The translations under genes were made by a program, and so were the position numbers. DNA of 64,000 nucleotides from Epiperipatus broadwayi (taxonomy: Eukaryota > Onychophora > Udeonychophora > Euonychophora > Peripatidae), in NCBI GenBank assembly GCA_028023455.1, contig JAQFVV010006309.1:3329482-3393481 (forward strand), given 5' to 3'. The notes beneath the pieces are model-generated. The model was given only the letters and a program-made list of their open reading frames with translations. It was not told the DNA's origin and made no database searches. This document shows, piece after piece, positions 11,562-23,270 of the stretch. Each line of letters begins with the position of its first letter. Positions within the stretch are counted from its first letter, which is position 1.

Positions 11562-13189
11562 TGTACCTATATTGATATAGGCACATATAATTTTATCTAA
11601 AATTATATTATTAAAATAATCTTTCATTAAAGATAAACATACCAATCTCTTTTCATTCAAGAAAAAATAATGTTAAAGCTAATATATGTGCGTATATATG
11701 TGCGATTGTCAACAATAGAATAAATGTTATTATAAATAAATGAAAGTTAAAGATTATCATTAAAAAACACGGCAATGGCTATTACATATTAATTAATATA
11801 AAACTACGTTTTTGCATGGCTATTACTAATTAAGCAATCTTTCAAAACACGTTTATCAAATGATTATCACTGGAATTTCGACAACAGATCTTTGCCGGAG
11901 ATAGAAAGACAACACGTCGCAGGTATAAATAGATTTTTTTATCGGACAATAGTTCAGTTCACAAATTAGTTGAGTGAGTGCAGTTCACAAAGTAATTGAG
12001 TAGTGCAGTTCAGAAATTAATTGAGTCAGTTAACAAACAAAATGCAGTGTTGAGAAGATTTTGGGAATTTACGCCTCTCCACAGCCTAAAAAGTCCGATG
12101 AAAACAGCAAGATCTGCCATGAAATAATGTTAACGTAACAACTTAGAAAATCTCCGTCAATATCTAATTGTCTCCAATAGTAATAATCGTGAAAATCAGG
12201 AAACTCATCAAGGAAAAGCAGCCTCCAAAGAAAACAAAATTCTACGTCTACATTCAAAAGCCTAGGTAAAAACATTTGCTTATTTCGTTTATACTGTAAT
12301 AGCCATTGCATTGCATTAATTCGTACGAATCTTTCAAGAGTCTAATTATATGAACTTTATATCATACATAAATGAACTATTGATATGTGTGTTTAAATTT
12401 CAAATGCTATGTAATACTTTAGTATTATTATGTGTGTGTAAATTAATATGTGCGTGATCCTTATATCAATATTATTAGTTAAATTAGATAAATACCAGTG
12501 TTCTATTGTTAAAATCTATGAGAATATTTAAACTAGTTTAGAAATCTTAATTTAAAAAATATGCATGTGTTTTGTTAGAATTATAAAATGTTTAAAATTA
12601 GTAAATGTTAGTTAAGAAATTGTCTTTAAAATTAAACTTTATTTGTCGGTCAATTCTTTTTATCAATTCTTTTACAATTCTTTTTATAAATTCTTTTTAC
12701 AATTCTTTATCAAGTCTTTTAACCACTAATTATGTATAATCTATTAGTGATTACAAACAGCTGAGTTAGTCATGGATTTAGGCGTTGAGTTAGTGGCCAT
12801 TGCTCAAAGTGCGTTATTTATTCATCCTTGAATAGATAGCTGGTGCCCATGTTTATACACAAACAAAAAAAAGTGCTTTGAACTTGGTGTTGAACTCAAC
12901 AGTCGAGAAGAAGTTATGTCCTGGAAATGTAACTCTAGTTATATATTTTATAGCTATCGTTTGGGCATACATACTCTCCGAGTATGTTCTTCTCTGCCTA
13001 AGAGACCGGTGTTTTGAATTCACACATTCGAACCCGGTTCAATTCAACAGTCGAGAAGAAGTTATGTCCTGGAAATGTAACTCTAGTTATATATTTTATA
13101 GCTATCGTTTGGGCATACATACTCTCCGAGTATGTTCTTCTCTGCCTAGGAGACCGGTGTTTCGAATTCACACATTCGAACCCGGTTCA
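11562..13189 (+). repeat. 3' LTR of element A with terminal duplication
   Basis: This 1628-bp direct copy of 7468-8990 ends in a tandem duplication of 148 bp: unit 12896-13043 is repeated as 13044-13191. The first unit ends GGTTCA followed by AT, the first two bases of the flanking target duplication. The duplication therefore probably formed after insertion, through misaligned recombination or replication slippage. The overlapping short ORFs here are by-products of the repeat. Confidence 0.88.
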
Positions 13190-13193
13190 ATAT

Positions 13194-14341
13194 AAATCCT
13201 TTTAAATATATTTTCTCTTTCCCAATCCTTGTACAGGAAATACTAATATAAATATCCCCATAATACCATATAAAATATTAAAAAAGTAATCATCAATATC
13301 AAAATTATAATTATCTAATACCAAGAACAAATTTTAAAGTTACAAAACACATTTATATATGCTAGAGTCTTTTACTCATTAAATTAACTGATAGGACTAA
13401 AGTCTTCCCATAATGAGAATTAATCCCTTTTTAACAGAGTCTATTTTATTGTCTTCTTATCTGAATACGAAGACAGTCTTTTATTATAGTGGCCTAAAAG
13501 AAACACATTCACAAATCACAGTTCACATTAGAAATTCCTTAAATATTGTCTGTGGTTTTAATATATACGTGATAAAGTCAAGAGCAGATTAATGAACAGC
13601 AAAATAATACCATCATAAATTTTTTATTAGTTAATTAATTTTTAGGCATAAAATGAATTTGAACTACTTTTTTTTTAGTTGAGTGGTAAAAATAAATCGA
13701 CAAATAACAACTAGATATATTTTATTGATGTGGTTCAAAAGATAACAAATATCAATAAAGTCTTTTTTTTTAACATTTTTAAAAGGGTTAATTTTAATAA
13801 CTTTTTCTCCAGTACATTTATAAAAAGCATTTTGAAAATATCACATTTTTTTCTTATTTTTGAAGTTGGTTGAATCTTGAAAATAATTCATCATTTACTT
13901 TCTTTTTGTTTAAAACAAAAGAAATATACAGTTTTAAAATTTTATTTGTAACAAGAAAAACTGAAAGTCTTTTATTATCAATACTTAATATAGCTTATTT
14001 ATTTTAAAAATACAATTATTGAAGTCATAATAAAGTATTTATATGATAAATTTTAGAATTAATGAGTAATAACCAGAAGTTCAAATCAACTAATAATTTT
14101 ACAATAAGATAAAATGGATACTCATCTCCTGATATTCTATCAGCTTCCAGTAATTTTTCAGTTCCAATATTTTTATCATTTCTTTTAAATAATGTGAAAT
14201 TAGCATTCTTTCATGACTATCATTAAATGCATGGTTTAACATATACTGTAGAAAGCATAATGCAAAGATAACTATTAGCTTTTCACTCCTTCATTTGGGT
14301 AATTTAACTTGAAACAATGAAAGTAAAAGTAAAAACTAATT
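13194..14341. other. AT-rich DNA, nothing recognised
   Basis: Unique-looking flank of LTR element A. There is no ORF above noise and no repeat seen elsewhere in the window. Confidence 0.6.
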
Positions 14342-14344
14342 GCT

Positions 14345-14475
14345 TTTTTATCCTTCTTTCTTTTTTTTCTTCATATGTCATAGCATCGGCTGGGATGTGA
14401 ACCCACAACCGTCTGCAACCAACTACTAGCTTGCAAGGTGACTGCAATGACCTCTTGGCTAACAACACTTGACAC
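14345..14475 (-). repeat. tRNA-derived SINE
   Basis: On the minus strand an RNA polymerase III A box (TAGCCAAGAGG, 14461-14451) is followed 47 bases later by a B box (GGTTCACATCC, 14403-14393), the spacing of a tRNA gene. The 3' side runs into an A-rich tail (T-rich on the plus strand, 14342-14375). The island is GC-richer than its surroundings. No proper acceptor stem pairing was found, so a SINE or tRNA pseudogene is more likely than a functional tRNA. Confidence 0.65.
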
Positions 14476-14479
14476 GAAC

Positions 14480-15420
14480 TTTTTAAAAATTCTCTTTTTT
14501 AGACACCCATGCTTGGGGGTATTTTTACTGCATTACTTCCATGTGATATTCTATTGTCCAATCAAATTTAAAATTCTAGAGGCAGGACATTCAGCACTAG
14601 TATAAAGCTAACATTTTTAATTACTTTAACTTGACCTTTTTAATTAAAAAAACTTTTAAATTATGTATTTGTCTAGACTTGTACAATGTATTATAATTAT
14701 CTTTAAGAAAGTTATTTATTTTAAAACACACTCCTCATTAATTAAATATATTTTTATATAAAACGTCTATTATCTTTATTTTATTAAAAGTTCTTTCTTA
14801 ATATTATTATAATTATTGTTATTTAATACTGTTATAAAATATTATTTTCATTCTTAAAATAATTAATACTTTTGTTAATTCCCAGTTTTACTTTTACACA
14901 TGTATTTCAGGAAATAATAACCTACTTTTAAATAATAATAATTCAATAAAATAAAATTAAACTTGCTATCAAATTTATCAAATCCAAAACTCAATTTCAC
15001 TCAAGGACTATAAATAATCAACACTTTATTTAAATATTATTTTTAAAGATATTTTACTTCTAAATAAATCAAAATACAACTTTAACTTATTTAATAAGCT
15101 ATAACTGGCAAATATCTATATAAATTTATTTAATATGCCTACTTTAAAACAGTAGACCCTAAGCTAATATTTATTTCAGTTTAAACTATCAAATTAAAAT
15201 TTATGCATCTACCAACAAACTAAATAATGATTATTAACAATAATATTTAATAACTTGTTTTATTGACAATTGAAATGTTTAACTAATATCTATATAACTT
15301 AATTAGAACAAAGTTAACTGAGAATAAGCTTAGTTTTATTTAAGAATTTTTTTTAAAAATTATTATTATTAGTTATATTTAACTTTTAGGGGTTTAAATA
15401 TATGGTTACAATATATATAT
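14480..15420. other. AT-rich DNA, nothing recognised
   Basis: There is no ORF and no recognisable repeat. The motif GGTTACAATATATATAT just before 15421 also occurs near 3472 and 62672. Confidence 0.55.
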
Positions 15421-15600
15421 GTTCACTAGAGGGAGCTTACCACTAGCTCCAATCAAGCTTTAATTTATAAGTGCCGAAAGAGAAAGAATTCAAAATCTCT
15501 ATTGGAATGTCTTATCCAATAGAGATTTTGAATTATTTCTCTTCCGGCACGTATAAATTAAAGCTTGATTGGAGCTTGTGGTAAGCTCCTTCTATTGAAC
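15421..15600. mobile_element. 180-bp foldback (MITE-like) element
   Basis: Two 85-bp arms (15421-15505 and 15516-15600) are near-perfect inverted repeats around a 10-bp loop, with only a handful of mismatches. The ends are GTTCACTAGAGGG and its complement. It has no coding capacity. It resembles a fully palindromic MITE. I could not define a clear target duplication; the flanks share only AT. A smaller 23-bp palindrome follows at 15624-15646. Confidence 0.8.
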
Positions 15601-15646
15601 ATTTTAACACAAGCTTAAAAGCAAGATACACAATTTGTATCTTGTT

Positions 15647-17499
15647 TATATCTATTTACCAACTAATATTAGATTAAGTTGGTTTTGAACCAACCTGTGT
15701 AAAAAAAAAAAAATGTCTGCTTAAAATCTGAAAACATTTTCAAGTTTTACCTAGCATAAAAGTAAACATGGTTGCAGAGAAGGAATGGAGTTGTATTTTT
15801 TTTTTGATACACAATGATATCCCTAATGAAGGTATTATTCAACAAATAGAATAATACTGTTTTATGAGTATCTTTTTTATAATTGATAGATTGTTAATCT
15901 GTTAGAAATAAATTAGTTCCAAGAGATCTTGGCATTATTAAAGTGTATAAGAATTGTTATATAATCATAATTGTGAAATTAAAATGCAATATTACAGTAA
16001 AGAAATAAAATTTTAGAAAGATATGGGTTAGAAGTAAGAAATGAGAAAAGTAAAATTGATAAGATTTTATAGAAAATTTAACAATGTAAAATAAATAATT
16101 GGTTTAAAATGGGTAATGAAGTATAGATTATATTAATAAAATAGGGTGTTATTTTAATGTTTATTAAAGTGATTCTACATGTATTTGATTTCTAAAGGAT
16201 TAATAGGATATGCTCATTTGAACATTATTATCTCACAAATATTATTATACATTCACACCCATATTTAATAGCTATTGTTTGTTTACAAAGTTGTTAAATT
16301 AAAAGAATTTATACCTGCATCTTTATCTGAAAATATTAGTGAAATGTTAGATTGACTTTGCAAGATTGCTTCTAATGTAATGTTTCATGCCTATAAAATA
16401 TGAATGTTTAATTTACTGCTACATAATAACTTGGTGACCATATATAGGTAATTGAAAATTCATGTTTGTCTGACTAATAGATTAGAGTGATATAAGAAGA
16501 CATTGCTTTCAAGTTTATTAAAATGAATCTAAAAAATATAATTTGTAAAAAATTATTCTACTACTTCATAAATTGTATATATTCTTAGTGTTACATATTT
16601 AATAATCATTGATTATTTTAAAAGTTGTTAAAATTAAATATTTTTATCTATGTATATATATTTATATGTTTCTTTTTTAATATAATGGTTAGCATAATTT
16701 ATTATATATTAATTTGAGAGGTTTATTTCCACCTTTTCTAATGAACTCATTCTGCACATTATAAAATAACATCACTATTCTCACACAAACATTTTAATCT
16801 TAAATTAAATCTACAAATCTTCTTTAGATTTATCCCATTATTAAAAATTTGATATTAAATTCCAGCATTCCTACCCATCTGTTCATTTTTTTTATCCAGA
16901 ACTATCTGCAAAGTATTTTATTGTTTTTTTTTGTTGTTGTTGTTGTTTTTCAGTAATGCTTTTTGCAGCATTATTCATCCATATCATCATACATACATTA
17001 TTATCATTATTTTATCAAACACTCTAACAATATCTAAATCATATCCTTATACTCTTTTTTTTATTATCATTTCTAGTTATTAGGTTACTATACCCCTAAT
17101 CTCTGAATTATCTAACATTACATTTTTTCTCTCTTAATTTCTATTATATCTTCACCTTTTTTGTAAGCATCTTTATCATCTTGTAAATTAATCTTCCCAA
17201 TAGATATTTCCTCCTTAAATCCATTTTTTTTTCAGAATTATTATTTTCAGTAACATTAACATGATCTGTTAAAAGTATATCAATAATTTGCAATTCATTA
17301 AATTTATCGATATCACTATTTAACAATAACTCCTCAAATGTAATATGTTCTTAAGGAATGAATTCTCTCAGATGAGAAGTGATACAAAAACCCATTTATT
17401 GGTTATAGATTTCTACTATGTTTATTTTATTATGCAATAAATATGCAGCAACGTGTTTTTTAAGTATATGATATAATTTATAGTGTATATAGTTATGGG
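15647..17499. other. AT-rich DNA, nothing recognised
   Basis: Contains a (TTG)n microsatellite at about 16929-16945 and no supported gene. The short minus-strand ORF near 17144-17326 is low-complexity and looks like chance. Confidence 0.55.
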
Positions 17500-17585
17500 G
17501 AATTTGAACACAGACTTTCAAATTCCCTTCACCTATCCACTCTATCTCATACAAGCAATACACATGACCACACACATGTGAAAAA
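17500..17585 (-). repeat. Dispersed repeat shared with 52127-52220
   Basis: Read on the minus strand this segment matches 52127-52220 on the plus strand: both contain GGTCATGTGTAT, TTGTATGAGATAG and TGGATAG, then a B-box-like GTTCAAA. The B-box-like end raises the possibility of a tRNA-related SINE, but no good A box is visible. Confidence 0.55.
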
Positions 17586-19300
17586 CAAAGTTTTTGGAAA
17601 GCTTTTTTAAAATAATATAAAAGTCCAAGCCCCCCCCCTCAAAAAAAAGAGCTTGCACAAAACTATGGAAAATAAAATATATTTTTATTAATCATAAGAA
17701 TCATATAACTTAATTATTAATCAAGCTTATGTTAAATTAATAACTACTTTTGTTTAAAAATATAAAAATATAATTGATGTTTTGATTTTCATATTAAGAG
17801 TGTGTCATAAAAACATAAAAATAATAAAATCAGTATATGTTACACCTGATGGTAGAGCCCCATTTTACTTATCAATTGTAGCAAAGAAAAACATAATCAA
17901 TAAACTTCATATTTTTCCAAAAAAATTATAAACCAAATAAATAATACAATACATTTGAAAACCTACAGACAATATATTTAGCAATCAAATATTTTCAATA
18001 AATGTTATTAGTGGAAACATTCTAGAATTGTGACCATGCTAATTTAATTCTATATATATATATAATGTTTGCATTAAATACATTTAATGAAAATAATTGT
18101 TTTTCAATCATTGTTTCTAAATATATTATTCTGAAGTTTGTTTCTAAATAAATAATATTATTTTCATATTTTCAAACATATTACTTTAATGTTTTTTAAA
18201 GTTGTAATTATAAATTTATTAAACGCACATTGATTACCTAAGTAATATTTACTGAGGCTATAACCTCGATAATATGTGTATAAAATGCGATAGTGGGGAC
18301 CTCTACAGGTGTTTAACCACAAGCTTACGTAAATTATGAAATATTAACTGTCTTTTTTTCTCCCTACATTAATTAGTATGTACTCTTATTAATACTAGGA
18401 ACGCTTATTATATAGGATTTCTCATTGTTTATTTAAAGAATTTAGATGCAGTTTTAGTAAAACAGTCATATAACTTATTTTAAGAAAAATCTTAATATTC
18501 TATTTTTTTTTTTTTAAGATTTTTTATTATTATTATTATTTGTTTATATATATATTTAAAGAGAACATTTTCTAATAGAATTTTAAATAAAAAAAGTTCT
18601 ACTGAGTCAAAATGAGTTAGGTATTTTTAAAGATATTGTTTGAACTCTACATTAAAGTCAGTTTTGTTGCTTTTATTAAAATATACTTCTACAGAATGAT
18701 TAGTTTATTTTTAAAAATGCAGTTGTTAAAGATATGAAATTTAAAACTAAATTACTTTGAATTTTAATATTAAAAAAGGCACAAAAGTAATACCCCTCCC
18801 TTTTTATCTTCTATTTCTTTATCATACAAATTGTTGTGAAATTGTTAGAACTCCTGGAACAAAAAAAGAAATGTAACCAAATAAAGTTTTAAAATATAGA
18901 TTTTCATGATTCTCAACCAATATTTATCTATTGCAGGCAGGTAAATTCCATGCCAGGGTACTGGGGGTACAATGCACTGGGGCGACACACTATAGAGGTG
19001 ACACAAGCAACTTATCTTAACAAAAAATTTAAACAATAGATAATCAAAACAATAATTAAAAAAACGGATGCTTTAATACTTGATTTTGCTGATGTTAACT
19101 GATAATTTATTTTATTATAGGTATTATTTGTTTGTATTGTTTTATCAGTTAAACTAGGTCTATGATTATGTATCTGCTGTTTTCAGGACAAACAACTTGC
19201 ATTTGAGGTTGTTTCATTAGCACTTTTATTATACACACATAGACAACCAATATTGTAGTCTAATTAACAAATGTCAGAAATGTACACTATAAAATGGGTT
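17586..19300. other. AT-rich DNA with one GC-richer patch
   Basis: No gene is recognised. Positions 18935-19005 are GC-richer and contain GCAG|GTAAATTCC-type sequence resembling splice sites, but no open frame of useful length lies between plausible sites. Confidence 0.5.
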
Positions 19301-19473
19301 ATATTTTAAGCCAATAAACATCACATGATCACCATTTCTTATGCTTGCTTATAACTGTTATTAAAACAGGCAAAACTCATTATACGTATTGCCACTCAAT
19401 GCAAGCCAGAGTAATCAATGGATGCCAGAAGGCTTGTGCATAAAATTCGCATCTAGTGGCTACCCATCCAATA

Positions 19474-19513
19474 TCCCAACTAGTTTCTGGCTTGTGGCCT
19501 TCATCAGTGAGGA
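19474..19513 (-). ncRNA. Hammerhead-like motif, family 1, near-intact
   Basis: On the minus strand TCCTCA, CTGATGA, the GGC/GCC hairpin, GAAA and ACTAGT are all present. One base is missing at the cleavage position: GTTGGGA replaces GTCTGGGGA. Probably inactive. Confidence 0.6.
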
Positions 19514-19990
19514 GCCTTAGATCTGAGAGCACTGCACCTAGATCTTAGGATCTAATGCAACCCTCCAACAGCCACCTTTTATCTCTACTTAACTAAAAAA
19601 TTATGAGTCTTAAATTGGAAAATACCTTTTCAATCCAAGCTGATTAGCTTATATAGTCCTATAGGTCTGAACTCAGTTCAGTACCTATACATTTTGGCAT
19701 CTTTGGTTCTTTGATAACCATAGCCACCACTATCCTATTAGGCAGGATTGGTTTTAAGCCCATAAACATCACATGATCAACATTTCTTATGCTCGTTTAT
19801 AACTGTTATTTAAACAGACAAAACTCACTATACGTACTGTCACTCAATGCAAGTTAGAGTAATCAATGGATGCCAGAAGTCTTGTGCATAAAATCCCTAT
19901 CTAGTGCCTACTCACCAATATTTCCAGACTAATGTCTGGAGGGTTGCATTAGATCCTAAGATCTAGGTGCAGTGCTCTCAGATCCAAGAT

Positions 19991-20032
19991 TCCTCAGTGA
20001 CAAAGGCCACAAGCCAGAAACTAGTCTGGGGA
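19991..20032 (+). ncRNA. Hammerhead-like motif, family 1, core mutated
   Basis: Stem I, the GGC/GCC hairpin, GAAA, ACTAGT and cleavage base C are preserved. However, CTGATGA has become GTGACAA, destroying C3 and G8 of the catalytic core, so activity is not expected. Confidence 0.6.
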
Positions 20033-20204
20033 TATTGGATGAGTAGGCTAGGCACTAGATGGATATTTTATGCATAAGTCTTCTGGAATCCATTGATTAT
20101 TTTGGCTTGCATTGAGTGGCAATACATATAGTGAGTTTTGCACCTGTTTAATAACAGTTATAAGCAAGCATAAGAAATAGTGATCATGTGATGTTTATTG
20201 GCTT

Positions 20205-20279
20205 AAAACCAATCCTGCCTAATAGGATAGTGGTGGCTATGGTTATTAAAGAACCAAAGACACCAAAATGTATAGGTAC
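20205..20279 (+). repeat. Hammerhead-repeat family 1, 5' part of interrupted unit
   Basis: This unit starts AAAACCAATCCTGCC, continues to TATAGGTAC, is interrupted by LTR element B, and resumes at 26323 with GTACTGAACTGAG. The undisturbed order can be read at 19660-19750 on the minus strand. It dates the ribozyme repeat as older than the LTR insertion. Confidence 0.85.
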
Positions 20280-22136
20280 TGTACTGCTAAGCAAGGTACA
20301 TGTTGTAATAAGTTCGTATTTACAATTATTAAAAATAAAAATTTTCATAAATAACGCAAAAAGTTTTAAAATTGAAAATTCGAATAAATAAAATCACTGT
20401 CAGAATATGTTATATAAATGATTGAAGTAAAAACATCTTGTTTAAAGAAATAGCTTAAAGTTTAATAAAAGGAAGTTTAATGTAGAAGTTTAAAGAGTTT
20501 TTTTTATTATTAGTTTAAAACAGTTTGCTAAAAGTCAGTAGTAAAGTTTTACAAATTAAGTAATTAGAGGGGGGAGAAAATTTAACTTAGAAAGTTGAAA
20601 CTATAAGAGTTTAAAAAGTAAATCTGTTAAATGAAATTAAAAATACTCTCCTTTCATTTAATTTTTAAAAAAAAAATGAAGATATATGTAAAACTAAAAA
20701 ATCTCTTTCATAAGAAATAAATATATGTGTGTGTAAATGAGTTGATTTAAAGTATGAAAGTTAAATATTAAAACAAATGAAAGCGTATAATTAAAATTTC
20801 CCTCAAAGATTGCATATACTCATAAGCTATATAAAAACAGGATTAGCAATGGCTACTAATTAAAGGGTTAGCAATACAATAAAATCCATAAACAGCAGGA
20901 TTAATTAAAGAGGCATCTTAAGAATTTAATCAAAGCAGTGGACGAATTCAAAAACTAATTAAAGAAATGACAACAAGATCATCAAATAAATAGGGCTGAA
21001 AATTTCGTCAGTCAGTCATTCACCTATCTAGAGTCAGTCATTCACGTATCTTAAGTCAAACACCTATTAGACTTTTTTTCCAATGAATACGATGCAATGC
21101 TAAGCAGTTCAGGACATTCGATGAACTCCAGCCTGTCTGATAGGACATCAGCAGACTGCCCGATAGAAGCAATGCCCGTTTAATAATTTAAAGTCACCAA
21201 TAAGTGTCTAGTAGCACCACATTCATCAGGACCACATAAGAAGCCTAAAAATCCAACCGGTTGGTAAAACACACATGAAGCAGCAAACAACAAGAAGCCA
21301 CCATGTTCCAAAATGCTATAGGTAATAACATTCTCTTATTTCCATTTTGATATTAATTTAAGTAGCCATTGCAATCTTGAAGCCTCCCAGAGTCAGTTTA
21401 ATGAATGAATTTCGATAGCCGCATAAAATGAACTATTTATGTGCATGTTTGAATGCTTGTAATTATTATAATGCTTTATGTTAAATCATATTACTATTGT
21501 ACATCTTATTATAATATGTGTCTGCCTGAGATTATTATAAGTCATTGTTTATAATTAATTAAAAATTTATGGTTAATTTACAAATTATAGTAAGCAGTTT
21601 AGTTGAAATAAATTATCTTTGAAAATTAGTATTTGTCGGTCAATTCCTTTACTCATGCCCTTAATTAAATCAGCAATGTATCATATTATTCTTTTGATTG
21701 AGCTAGTTGGGATTTCTTTGGTGCTGAATTAGTTTGCCATCATTCAGCCCACATTAGTTGCTTTTGTAATTAACTGTTGCCTGGAGTTTACTCCAAAACA
21801 AAAAAGTGCTTTGAATGATAGGTGTTGAATTTTGCAGCCGAGAAAATCTGTGGCTTTGAAACATAGTCATAGTTATATATCATAATATATATAGCTCTGG
21901 CTTGATCACAGGTACTCTTTGGGTATTATTTTTTTCTGCCTAAGGGACCGGTGTGGAGCAATACTAAAATTGCAGTGGAGTAGATCGAATGTATAATGTA
22001 TATGTTTATAATATATTTTTATATATAAAATAAGTCTTACAATATTGTTTCACAATTTCTATTTGTATTAATAAGTAAAAAGTTTATATTAGATTTTGAT
22101 TTCCCTTTGCATCAATTCACTTCCCCACCTGGTTCA
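20280..22136 (+). repeat. 5' LTR of element B
   Basis: This 1857-bp LTR aligns with 24449-26322 with scattered substitutions and small indels. A weaker promoter than in copy A may lie at 20984-21012 (AAATAAATAG, then TCAGTCAG about 25 bases downstream). The short ORF at its left end is a by-product of the repeat. Confidence 0.9.
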
Positions 22137-22138
22137 TT

Positions 22139-22158
22139 TGGCTTTTTCCAATGTGAGA
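22139..22158 (+). other. Decayed primer-binding site of element B
   Basis: TGGCTTTTTCCAATGTGAG lies two bases inside the 5' LTR and aligns with TGGCTTTACCCAACGTGGG of copy A. Two of the differences fit C-to-T decay. It is read as a tRNA-Lys-like site by analogy. Confidence 0.5.
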
Positions 22159-22494
22159 GCAGAACCATCATAAAATGATAGTTAATTAAATATTTTTTCT
22201 TGTTCGAAAATATTCAAAGAAATGCTAAATTGCGTAATTGTATTTAAGAAAGTATATAATTTAAAGTAAGGAATTGACCAAAATATTTTTTTTCTTTTAA
22301 ATGAAAAGAGAGAAAGTAAAGACAGTTAGATATTTTGGGCAGAGTTAGGGCATTGAGGACAGGTAGAGAAAAAAGGACAAGGGGTTGGAGTCAGTCATGT
22401 GTTTTGTTTTAAGAAAATAAGCATAGAGTTAATATTTTTAATTTATTTTAAATAAAAGCATCAGTCAAATAAAACAACAACAACAACTTGGATA

Positions 22495-23270
22495 TTGAAA
22501 TTTGTTACAAAAATGGTGGAAAAAGAAAAAGGAGAGATATCTGAGACACAGATGTTGATGAAAATGATGGTGAAGATGATGAAAGAAATGCAAGTGTTCA
22601 AAGCAGAATTGAGGGAAGAAATGCATCAGGAATTCAAGGAAAGTCAGCAAGTGTTCAAAGTAGAAATGATTAGAGAAATGAAGGAAATGAGACATGAGAT
22701 AACAGGACAGGTAGTGAAAACCAAGAAATTGTAGAGTTAGATTTGGTTAAAGTAAGTCAGGAAGTTGAAAAGGAAGTCGAGGTGGTAAGAGATGTAAGTG
22801 AAGGGAAGGATGAATTGGAAAATGTAGATCAAGAGATAGAAGAAAGGTATGAGCTAAAGATAGAAGATAACATAAAAGAGTTTTCACGAGAAACTAAAAA
22901 TGAAAAGGTTAAAGTAAATGTTCATTTTAAACATAGACTTAAAACAAAGAGAAAGAACAGGGTATACGATTTTAAGGCTGAAACAGAAGCCATCTACAGA
23001 GCAATGTTAGTTAACACCTTCAAAAGGGCTATAGAAAATGAATTGTTTCCGTTCACTGTTATCGATATGATTAAAGATAAAGTAGGTCAATTGGAAGAAC
23101 TGAGGAGTTTTGCTCAGAATAAAGTTTTTTTGATTTACGAGGCAAAGAATAGAACAGAACGGGAAAAAAACAAGGCAGCAAATTATAAGGAAGGGAGAGA
23201 CAAAAGGGAAAAAATAATTTATATTATAGAGTTAGAAGGTAGAAAGAAAGAGCTGCCTGACCGAGCATAA
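22495..23270 (+). pseudogene. Gag-like ORF of LTR element B, frameshifted
   Basis: Two ORFs in different frames (22495-22734 and 22743-23270) together match the intact Gag-like protein at 9349-10098. The first part is an M/E/K/Q-rich probable coiled coil. The second begins in the acidic region (SQEVEKEVEV is shared), then has a basic segment (HRLKTKRKNR) and the conserved tail (NRTEREKNKA, YIIEL, RKKELPD). Comparison with copy A places a one-base indel around 22716-22722. Relative to A it has an additional segment of about 40 residues (around ELFPFTVIDMIKDKV), which probably represents the fuller protein. No enzymatic motif is present. As it stands, the ORF would give only a truncated N-terminal product. 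Confidence 0.75.

Larger units (their letters stand above)
7468..13189 (+). mobile_element. Non-autonomous LTR retrotransposon, copy A
   Basis: The element consists of two direct LTRs (7468-8990 and 11562-13189), a primer-binding site just inside the left LTR, one Gag-like ORF (9349-10098) and a purine-rich tract before the right LTR. It starts TGTACC, ends GGTTCA or AGTTCA, and is flanked by a 4-bp duplication ATAT (7464-7467 and 13190-13193). About 1.4 kb of the internal region downstream of the ORF is non-coding. No protease, reverse transcriptase, RNase H or integrase is seen, so it must have been mobilised in trans. A relative with the same architecture is at 20280-26322. The LTRs differ by point changes and a roughly 48-bp indel, so the insertion is not very recent. 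Confidence 0.9.
19308..20204. repeat. Hammerhead-repeat family 1: tandem and inverted units
   Basis: Two minus-strand units lie head to tail (19308-19754 complete, about 447 bp; 19755-19938 partial). A plus-strand partial unit (19939-20204) meets them in inverted orientation, and a fourth plus-strand unit begins at 20205. Units join as ...TGTTTATTGGCTT|AAAACCAATCC.... Each unit carries the motifs CTATATAAGC, TGAACTGAGTTCAG and a hammerhead-like core. There is no ORF. The arrangement is typical of concatemeric reverse transcription of a ribozyme-bearing RNA rather than of a simple MITE. Confidence 0.8.

Noticed and set aside
12878-13205. Overlapping plus-strand ORFs as tandem protein repeats
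   Set aside because: They lie in the right LTR and repeat only because the 148-bp LTR end is duplicated.
14345-14475. Functional tRNA gene
   Set aside because: A and B boxes are good, but no acceptor or anticodon stem pairing and no plausible anticodon loop could be drawn; the A-rich tail indicates a SINE.
18935-19005. GC-richer patch as a host exon
   Set aside because: Splice-like sites occur, but no open frame of useful length lies between them and no protein similarity is seen.
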